From Sungkyunkwania multivorans (GTDB taxonomy: Bacteria; Bacteroidota; Bacteroidia; Flavobacteriales; Flavobacteriaceae), in contig NZ_JBHTJH010000004.1 of the NCBI RefSeq assembly GCF_042675645.1, positions 620,001-684,000 on the forward strand: a DNA stretch of 64,000 nt. Direction: 5' to 3'. The notes beneath the pieces are model-generated. The model was not told the DNA's origin. It did not search any database and saw nothing but the letters and a program-made list of their open reading frames with translations. Below, one piece after another: positions 8,126 to 16,300 of this stretch (positions are counted from its first letter, which is position 1; every line of letters begins with the position of its first letter). Position numbers and translations under genes: made by a program.

Positions 8126-11100
8126 TTAGTCGGCTCCAACTCCAGTCTCCTGTATGGAAGGACTTTCGCCGAATCTATGTCGCTGACCAGCAGCAACCAA
8201 TTGATTTTGATATCTTCTGACGTCACCGGCCGAACCACCCCCATACAACGTTGGAAATTCTTGCCTTCTTCCTCTACCTAATTGGTCTGCAGCTTCTAAC
8301 GGTTTATAAGCTCTAATAATTCTTAATCTTCTTACGGCTTCTTCACTTTTAATGACCCATTGATATCCTGCCTTCCAACCGTTCGAACCGATTATTTTCC
8401 ATTGTCCCTTAACAACTTCACCTTTACTAGCCCAATGTTCATCTCCTGCTCTAGTATCAGGAGTTTGTGGGTGACTGGCTGAAAGCAATAGGTCTTTTGG
8501 AACTCCAATATGATAAATATAGCCATTATTGCTATCATCATTTTTGCTATTTGCTGGCGCATATCCTTTAGCATCAATATAAAAATGTGTCAAATAAAGC
8601 CCTGATCCTAGTTCAAGTCCAGTCCCGTCCTCTTCTCTTCCTGTTAACAAGGACATATCTATTTCGAGTGCACTTGTGATTTCAGTATTATTATTTGTTC
8701 CGTGGAACATGCCAACATACTCAGTACCTTGGTCCCAACCAGTTCCACCAGTACCTTTATCTTGCTTTGGAATATTGGTAATTGGATTGAATTTGACTTC
8801 GATCCACCATGAGTTCTCATCTTCTTTCGGTATTAGAAGTAGTTCGGGTGTCGCACCATTATAAGGTGTTTTATCCAAGTTTTGCTCTAACCACCTGGTC
8901 TCCTCTTGATGCACGCTCTCCATAATAGCCCCAGTTTGAACATTGTTTTTACCGTTAAGTCGGGGTACTACATTTTGAGTAATTCTATTTGTAATTTGTT
9001 CAATGGCTTGCTCAGCGTTTAGGTTGTTTTCTCCTTCCGGCGGTTCTTCTTCACTGTCTCCACCACCCAATCCAAGTGCATTCAAAATTGATCTACCCAT
9101 AGACATCGCCTTATCGATCAACCAGTCGATACCCTCGTTGATCTTCCCGCGGGCAGCTTCGATCATTTCCTGAATCTTCTGACTAATATCACCCAAACCA
9201 AGTTGTTTGGCCAAGAAGGAGATAGCTACCGGAATACCATCGGCCAAGGCGATCTCTAAGAAATTCGCGGCGGTTTGTATGCTACCTCGCGCAATATCGG
9301 CGACACCTTGAACAAAGGAGTTGATGATGGCAATGATCTCTGGCAACTTCTCAATAAAGGACATCACAGCGTTAAAGGCCGTTTGCACTCCTCGGATGAT
9401 CGGCATTATACCAGTTACATCCAAGAAAGACAACAACCAACCGATGGCTTGTTGAATGACCTTCTCCTGAATATAGCCCATGATCCCATCCTTGATGATG
9501 TCCCAAAGATTGTTCAGTTTTTCTTGGACATATTCCCAAATGGCAATAGGACCACGCTCCATCACATCTTTGATAAAGGTCCAAATGCCTGTGAGCGTAT
9601 CGAGTACCGCACGAATCTGATCTACACGTTCCTGACCTATTTTCAAGGCTAGACGCTCTAATATGTTATCTACGGTGATGCCCAATACATCCATGGCGAG
9701 CCCAAGAATAGACTGCAGACTTAGATCGGCTGGCATTTGAATGCCCGCATCGGCCAGCGTACCAAACAACCAATTCTGCAGTCCATTCAATAGGTGAGTT
9801 CCGATATTGCCTAAGAACTGCATAAAGCCTGTTTTGATGGCATTCATCAAATTTAAAAGGAAACCGATAGGATCGTTTTTGATGTCCTCAAAGGCCGACA
9901 TGGCATTTGCGATAATGTTACCGACCATCTCTGGAGGAATGTTCATCATCTGCAGGATCAACTCGATCAGGATCTTAATGACCTCCACAACGAACTCAAA
10001 CAGTCTGCGTATGGGTTCGCCAAAGGCGTCGGTGATTCGCTGGAAGGCAGGTATCGGATTCAAGAGATCATCGATGGTGAATGAATTCCACAGGTCGGTG
10101 AAAAGACCAACGATGAATGCCAAAGAGATATCCAATCGGGTGATAAGCGCATCGATACGCGCGGCGGCATTGGTAACCACCCCGGTTTGTTGTAGTTCTT
10201 GAAACTTCGCCTCGCCACCAGGGACCAAGCCCATAAAGCCACGAATGATATTGACCGTGGTGCGTGGCACATCTTCACCCGTAAGTGGATTTTTGGCGAT
10301 GATCACCGTAAGCAAGGTAAAGCCAGGAATATCTGCCGCAAAGGAATTCAACCATTGTAACAAGGCATTTTTGATGATTTCCAAGACTTTTGCTGCTACT
10401 ACCAATGCGAAGTCTAAGAAGTCTTGCAAGAGGTCCCCAAAATCGGTGAGTAAGCCGCTAAATATTGCCGGAATGTTATGAAGGTTTTCAAGCGAGAAAG
10501 CATCCCAAGCCCTTGTGAACAATGCCGAAAAACGATCGAGCAAGGAATAGAAGGTGCCGAGTTGTGTATCGATCCAATCTGCGGTCTCTTGTAAGGTGCC
10601 CTTGTTGCGCATTTCTTCAACTTCGGTCTGCTTACCGATCAATATTAGAAATTCTTCCAAGATCTCAACGGTGGGAGCGTTGACCTCTTCTTCCAACGGA
10701 AACTTACGTCCTATTACTTTTGTGGCCAATACATACGTAGGACTGTTCTCTTCTAAAAATCCGACCAAAGGCTCTACCACCGCTTCTTTGATCATTTCGA
10801 GAATATGATCCTTGAGGTTGTCGGCAAAAGTGACAACATTGTTGTACAAACCTTCAAAGGTATCTGTAAGAACGCCCAAATTGTAGTCAAACGGATCCCA
10901 TCGAATGAAGTCCATCCGCTCCCAGGCCTCATCGATCAAACGTTCTATGCGATTGGTCGTGATGTCTAAGCTAGATAATTGTCCACTGATCCAATCAAAG
11001 GCATCTTCGATGATATTGTATTCTCTAAGCTTGTTTACCAGAAGTACACCCCAGATGGGAACCAGTTCTAAGACGGCTTCCACTAGATTAGTCGCCGTAG

Positions 11101-12523
11101 GAGTTACACTTCTTCCTAATATGGGATTGAAACCTATGATAAGCGTAAATAGTGTGTAGCCAGGGATAAAACGCGCATATTCGTTAAGTCTATTCGCGAC
11201 AATGCTTGGCAGGCGCTGTATTTGCTCTGGACTCTTAGAGACTTCCATTTTGGTCTGGACCGCTGCTCCTTGTTGCACGGTATGTGTCAATTCGTGCGCC
11301 AAAAGATGTTGACCAGAATCCGATGAGGTATCGTATTTACCTTCATTGAAATAGATATCGCTACCATGGGTAAACGCTTGTGCACCCAAACCTTTACTCA
11401 TCTGCACCGCGGTGCTGTCGGTATGAACACGTACACTGGAAAAATCTGCCCCAAAACCAGACTCCATTTGTTGTTTGGTACCGTCGGGTAGGGGAGCACC
11501 GCCGCCTTTAGATGTGTTGAGCTGTGATTCTATGGATGCTGGTGCCGCGTTAGGTTCGGATTTCGTTTGAACGGTGGTCGCTTCTTGTTCATTGGGATCG
11601 GCGATCTTTTGGATAACGCTTTTTTGCTGAATGGTATCCTCTTGTTCTTCCTCTTCTTTTTCTTGAATGACCTCTTCGGTCGCTTGCTTTTGGATTGAAG
11701 GAACGATGGGTTCTGGAGCTACTATTTCCTTTGATTGGAGCTCGCTCTCAGGTTTTGGTTGAATTTCCTGCTGAACTTCTGGCGCCTCACTTTCTTGCTT
11801 CTGAAGTGTCTCTTCCTTTGCCTGAACTTGATCTTCCTCTTCTTGCTTTTGCAATAGTGTTTGAACAGGCTCTTCCTCCCTTACCTTTTCTTGAACGGGT
11901 TCTTCCTCGACCTGCATTTGCAAAGGCTCCTCTTCCTCTTGTCGTTGCACTTGTTCTTCCTGTTCGCAATCCTCACATTTTGCCTGTACTTCCTCTTCGC
12001 TCTCTTCTTTTTGAATCAGCGCTTGTACGGGTTCTTCTTCGACTTGGGTTTGAATTTCATCTTCGGCGACTTTTTGCTGAATGGACTCCTCTTCTTGTGG
12101 CATTGCCTGGAGCTGTTCTTCTTCTCCTTTGGTTTGAACATCCTCTTCCAGTTCTAGCTGTACCTCGGATTCCTCCTCAGCTTGTGTTTGTAGGATTTCA
12201 GGTTGTAACTGGACGACTGGGGTAATGGTCTCCACCAAAGGTTTTTCCTGTATGGCAGTATCGTTTTCTTCTTGGGATTGTTTTTGAACAAGGGGATTTG
12301 GAGCGAAGAAAGGGGCAGGGGAATCATTTTTCTTTGCTACGATGGCATCGGCCGCACGATCGGCCTCCACCTCGTATTTATCACCGGGTTTTCCAATACT
12401 AAGTTTTGTTTGAACTCCTATGAATTGGTCTGTATTCGAGAAAAATGTAGCACCGCTATGATTACTCTTGGTAAAGGCATGAGAATTACCTGGTTTGGCA
12501 GTATGTTGGGCCTTTGTTCGCAA
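8126..12523 (-). CDS. eCIS cargo: DUF4157 leader, repeat region, ADP-ribosyltransferase-like C-terminus
   Basis: The protein is 1465 aa. Residues 30-60 hold the leader motif IGKPGDKYEVEADRAAD. Residues 65-320 are Glu/Gln low-complexity (VQ-EEE units with a CEDCEQEEQ motif). Residues about 338-418 are the DUF4157 core ending in AHELTHTVQQG, an HExxH zinc-peptidase-like site. Three repeats of about 140 residues follow (near 449, 589, 729; IPGYTLFTLIIG type). A hydrophobic helical module spans 880-1155. The C-terminus resembles an ADP-ribosyltransferase: FHGT (about 1273), GLYLTHFYIDAKGYA (about 1308) and YQWVIKSEEAVR (about 1384), giving an apparent H-Y-Q rather than H-Y-E triad. DUF4157 proteins are known eCIS-associated toxins, and this one is inferred to be loaded into the particle. 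An LRR gene follows 9 nt downstream. Confidence 0.8.
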   Translation of the reverse strand: MRTKAQHTAKPGNSHAFTKSNHSGATFFSNTDQFIGVQTKLSIGKPGDKYEVEADRAADAIVAKKNDSPAPFFAPNPLVQKQSQEENDTAIQEKPLVETITPVVQLQPEILQTQAEEESEVQLELEEDVQTKGEEEQLQAMPQEEESIQQKVAEDEIQTQVEEEPVQALIQKEESEEEVQAKCEDCEQEEQVQRQEEEEPLQMQVEEEPVQEKVREEEPVQTLLQKQEEEDQVQAKEETLQKQESEAPEVQQEIQPKPESELQSKEIVAPEPIVPSIQKQATEEVIQEKEEEEQEDTIQQKSVIQKIADPNEQEATTVQTKSEPNAAPASIESQLNTSKGGGAPLPDGTKQQMESGFGADFSSVRVHTDSTAVQMSKGLGAQAFTHGSDIYFNEGKYDTSSDSGQHLLAHELTHTVQQGAAVQTKMEVSKSPEQIQRLPSIVANRLNEYARFIPGYTLFTLIIGFNPILGRSVTPTATNLVEAVLELVPIWGVLLVNKLREYNIIEDAFDWISGQLSSLDITTNRIERLIDEAWERMDFIRWDPFDYNLGVLTDTFEGLYNNVVTFADNLKDHILEMIKEAVVEPLVGFLEENSPTYVLATKVIGRKFPLEEEVNAPTVEILEEFLILIGKQTEVEEMRNKGTLQETADWIDTQLGTFYSLLDRFSALFTRAWDAFSLENLHNIPAIFSGLLTDFGDLLQDFLDFALVVAAKVLEIIKNALLQWLNSFAADIPGFTLLTVIIAKNPLTGEDVPRTTVNIIRGFMGLVPGGEAKFQELQQTGVVTNAAARIDALITRLDISLAFIVGLFTDLWNSFTIDDLLNPIPAFQRITDAFGEPIRRLFEFVVEVIKILIELILQMMNIPPEMVGNIIANAMSAFEDIKNDPIGFLLNLMNAIKTGFMQFLGNIGTHLLNGLQNWLFGTLADAGIQMPADLSLQSILGLAMDVLGITVDNILERLALKIGQERVDQIRAVLDTLTGIWTFIKDVMERGPIAIWEYVQEKLNNLWDIIKDGIMGYIQEKVIQQAIGWLLSFLDVTGIMPIIRGVQTAFNAVMSFIEKLPEIIAIINSFVQGVADIARGSIQTAANFLEIALADGIPVAISFLAKQLGLGDISQKIQEMIEAARGKINEGIDWLIDKAMSMGRSILNALGLGGGDSEEEPPEGENNLNAEQAIEQITNRITQNVVPRLNGKNNVQTGAIMESVHQEETRWLEQNLDKTPYNGATPELLLIPKEDENSWWIEVKFNPITNIPKQDKGTGGTGWDQGTEYVGMFHGTNNNTEITSALEIDMSLLTGREEDGTGLELGSGLYLTHFYIDAKGYAPANSKNDDSNNGYIYHIGVPKDLLLSASHPQTPDTRAGDEHWASKGEVVKGQWKIIGSNGWKAGYQWVIKSEEAVRRLRIIRAYKPLEAADQLGRGRRQEFPTLYGGGSAGDVRRYQNQLVAAGQRHRFGESPSIQETGVGAD
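11570..12240 (-). repeat. Glu/Gln-rich repeat tract in the ART cargo leader
   Basis: The coding strand alternates short units encoding VQ, Q and EEE blocks, seen on the plus strand as recurring ttcttcctc/ttgttc runs. The repeats are irregular in DNA but regular in protein, so selection is on the peptide. The tract contains one CxxC motif (AKCEDCEQ). Equivalent tracts occur in the other two cargo genes. Confidence 0.7.
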
Positions 12524-12610
12524 GCGGTTGGTTTATTTGGTTGGTTGTTTCGCGCAACTAATGAAGTTGTTAAGTTAGGAAGAGGTCTCTTTTTCCATGT
12601 CAGGATATGT

Positions 12611-12635
12611 ACGGTAAAATTCGGGGGAATTTCCC
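12611..12635. promoter_or_regulatory. GGGGGAATTTCCC motif upstream of the ART cargo gene
   Basis: The plus strand reads ACGGTAAAATTCGGGG followed by overlapping GGGGGAATTTCCC, an almost perfect palindrome, about 90-110 nt before the ATG at 12523. The position and sequence match the other motif copies in this locus. It suggests the ART cargo/LRR pair has its own regulated promoter. The rest of the 163-nt gap 12524-12686 shows nothing else. Confidence 0.45.
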
Positions 12636-12686
12636 TAATTTATCATAGATTCTCAGAAAATATAATATGCTTAGTTTAACTATGCA

Positions 12687-13355
12687 TCAGAATTTTGGAG
12701 ACAACTTAGGTTGTTGAAAATCGGGAATCAATCGTCTAAGTCTCTCCATTTCTGGAATGAATTTCGAGGCATCCTCATAGAACTCCTGCTTATGCAAATT
12801 ATGTCTTATAGAGTAAACTCCATAGTAACCAGTAATAGCCTTGAAGTATTCGTCAATTGTTAAAGGTATTTTACTAAGTTTCTTGGAGCCTCCGTGATTA
12901 ACAGACCCTTCAGGAACGTAAAATAGTTGATATGCTCCATCAGGTTCGATTTTTATGGTAACATAGTAATCGGACCCGATAAGTGTTTCAAAAATTCTAT
13001 GAGCCTTAATTTCTTCAATATCATTGGGTTCATACCAATCTACCCAGAGTTTGCCTTCTGAATCATTGTCGAGCAGGTCTAAAAAATGACTGAAGGCGAA
13101 ATATCCAGCTACAACTTCACCATTGTCTTGAATTGACCAATTAAACTCTAGACCGTTATATGAACTGTACAAATCAAATAGGTCATCAGGTATTCTGAAA
13201 TCAAATTCTTTTTCATAATGGGTTCTTTCACCAAGGGTAAAAGCTAACTCAGTCTCCTCTGATTCAAACTTTGCATTGGCCTTTTTGAGCCTGTCTTTTG
13301 TGCCATTAAAAAGTTCAGTATAGTTCATTCTTTCAAAATTATTTTCGTTTAACAT
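12687..13355 (-). CDS. SMI1/KNR4 (SUKH) family protein, candidate immunity protein
   Basis: The protein is 222 aa, without a signal peptide. The segment IPDDLFDLYSSYNGLEFNW (about 55-73) is the SUKH signature, in which a small helix precedes a YNG turn. Later blocks (YFAFSHFLDLL, YYVTIKIEPDGAYQLFYV, LTIDEYFKAIT) fit the rest of the SMI1/KNR4 fold. SUKH proteins are well-known immunity proteins, often against nuclease toxins. The start at 13355 overlaps the end of the nuclease-like cargo gene by 17 nt, which argues for coupled expression. An alternative ATG at 13328 (MNYTEL) would remove the overlap. The gene is AT-rich like the toxin domain that precedes it. The paired role is inference from family and position. 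Confidence 0.75.
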   Translation of the reverse strand: MLNENNFERMNYTELFNGTKDRLKKANAKFESEETELAFTLGERTHYEKEFDFRIPDDLFDLYSSYNGLEFNWSIQDNGEVVAGYFAFSHFLDLLDNDSEGKLWVDWYEPNDIEEIKAHRIFETLIGSDYYVTIKIEPDGAYQLFYVPEGSVNHGGSKKLSKIPLTIDEYFKAITGYYGVYSIRHNLHKQEFYEDASKFIPEMERLRRLIPDFQQPKLSPKF

Positions 13356-16300
13356 CTAACTTATTATCAAAATACCTGAGGATATTATTCGCTTTTATCC
13401 TTATTTGATCTTCTGTTGCATTCGATGTGTTATCATCAATTTTTCTATTAAAAAGGGCGTTCTTCAGTTTTTCAGAAAAATCGGCTTTACCACTGTAGGG
13501 CCTATTGTTTACTATTTCATTAATGAATGAGTTAGAATAGGTAATCCCCTTCTCATCAAAGAATGTTTTGATATGTTGTTGTCCACTTTTACCAAGATTT
13601 ACACCAGCAGCCATCAGCTTTGGGTTTGGAACTTCTAGATTGGAAGTAAATACAGGTTTAGAGTCTAAAATCCATTTTTGCTTAAGATTTGCTTTACCAC
13701 CTTTTGGTTTATAATGATAAATACCAGCCTTGGCCTGGATTTCTTTAGCAAAGGCATTTGCATCACCTTTGTAATAGACTACTTTGACATGCATCCACAC
13801 TACATTCTTATCATTTGGCGCATTGCTGTTAGTTCCTCTAGCTTCGGATTTAAAGATTAGCGCATGAACCTTGTTTTCGAATTTTTGATATGCCTTATTT
13901 ACACTATTCGGAGTTGGGACCAGATTATTTGGCTGACCTTGTCCATTAAAGTGATCGTTTATGAGGTGAAATTGTATCCAAGGGTCATCTGGGCCTTGAC
14001 CGGTAAGACCAAATCCTTGAACATCTTGCCATCCGGTGACTCCTGCCCCACTTCCAGGAGGAGATCCATAAGGAACAGCATCAGTAAGGTAATGACTTTT
14101 TACGTTACTCGGTTTATTTCCGTTGGAAGAAAACACGATATCTGCAGCTGTAGGATAATCCGCTGGGACAAAGTCACCTGGTAGCTCTCTTAGTTTGAGA
14201 CTAAGTTCGTTCACCAGCGCTAGCAAATTATCTGCTCTGGTCTTGTCTGCTGCTGGGGTACTACCACCTTTGACCGCCAGTGCTTTGGCCTGTAAAAATC
14301 TATTGTAAGTATCTTCTGCTGCAAGTGCCTTGGCTCTAGTCGCAGGGTCTTTTTTATGTTCATTAATATGTTTTTTCACTTGTTTTTTCACACTTTTCAT
14401 CATCAAGGTCGATTTTTTTCCTGTACCTTGGAAGAAAAGGGTATGTTCATTGTTGTTTTTATCTTTGAATTTTTTTCTGTGTTTCCACCAACTGAATATT
14501 TTGGCTGCTGCACCTTTTACTTTCGCCTTGCCCTTCTTCACCAGCTTCTTAAATGCTTTTCTAGCTTTCTTGATCAGTTTGTTAATAGCCCTATCTATAC
14601 GTTTTCTGATCTTCTTGATTATTTTTTGAACTTTTTTCACCAGCCCACCTAGGCCTAAGAGTTTAGCAAACAAACCTATGACCAGAGGAACCAATCTCGC
14701 GAGGCCTTTTTCGACCGCTTTGGCGACACCGCTTACGTTGCCAGCGGCGAGAGCTTTAATGGCTTCTATAAGGGAAGGAATGAGCATGATGGCCGATTCT
14801 ACAAAGAATACGATAAGATCCTTGATCGCCATGATCGCTTTGATAAATCCAGCACCAGGGATAAGCAGGCTGAGAAGCCACTTGATACCAGCTTCGAGCA
14901 CTTGCGTGATAAGCATCTGTTTGATCGATTCGATGATGGTTTCCTTAAGGTCGGTAAACGATTCCTTTATATATTCCCACATGCCTAGAACGCCTTTGGT
15001 TCGGATGATCTGGAACATTTCAAAACCAACTTCCATGGCTTTGACCACAGGTTCCCCCATCAATTTAACAGCTTTCTTGCGCATATAATCCCAGGATAGG
15101 CCCAATACTTGCATCACTAAGCTAAAGATACCTTCTAGGCTGAACAGATTATCGGGAATGGTAATCCCCACAGGGCCCATCGCGCCAGTAAGCCATGTCA
15201 CAAAGCCACCCAGTACGTGTTTTTGAATGTTAGCCATAAACATGTCGATACCTTTACCAATACCAGAGAATAGGGTTTTTGCAAATCCAATGGGATCTTC
15301 CATGATAACATCGATCACGTTGGCTATAGCCGCAAGCAAGCTGTTGATGAGTTCTTTTAATTTTTTAATGGTATCGATAATACCATTGATAAAACCTAGA
15401 GCGGCATCGATAAGACCTCTGTTTGCAGCTTTCATTTCTTCTATGCGTGCATCAACGGCATTTAGGCCTTCCATATATTGTTCGGCGAGGCTGTCTATAA
15501 GCTCATCTTGTTTGCTATTGACAGAATCCTCAAGCTGGTCAAATTTATCGTTGATTTTCTCGGCTGCGTCTTTCCCTATATTTTGTAGGTTTTCAGGAAG
15601 TTCGGCTACATAATTTTGAACTTCTTTTTTCCCAGAGGCTACACGAGCCTTGGCTGCGGTAAGCTTTTCTGCGACCAGTTGCGATACTTTGGTGATCACC
15701 TTGTCCATATAATCAATATAGACCTGTCTACCCGTAACGAAGAAATCATTTACTTCATCAGGCATGCCTGCAAACTTATCTTTGATCCATCTCCCTTTGC
15801 CGATCAATCCACTATAGCGACGATCTTTATAAGCCGTCATCTTGCGATCTACATGTTGCTCAAATTTTAGTTTGGCGATGATGGTACCAGCAGTAAATAG
15901 GGCTTTAACATTGGCGTCTAGATCACTAAGTATTTTTTCAACATCTACTTTAGATTTTTCGTAGATCTTATTTATTTCTGATGCTATTCTCGTACGCTCC
16001 GAGGTATCAGTTTTACCCGTTTTCCCTTGATCTACATTTACCTGATTCAAGATTTTTCCGCGCTCTTGGTGCATGCCATTAAGACCAACTTGTCCCTTGT
16101 TTTCGGCGCCAGCCTTAGCATTTTGAAGAATACCTTGTTCTTTTTTGCGTAGCTGTGCAGGAGCATTTTCGGTATTCTCTTTGGCCTTGTCCTTTGCCTC
16201 AAGGCCTTGTTTAAAGGTAGGTTCATTTGATTTTTCGAGCTGCTCATCTGTTACGTTATTGCTCGCCATTTCTTGATCCACCTCAGACATGTTATCTTGT

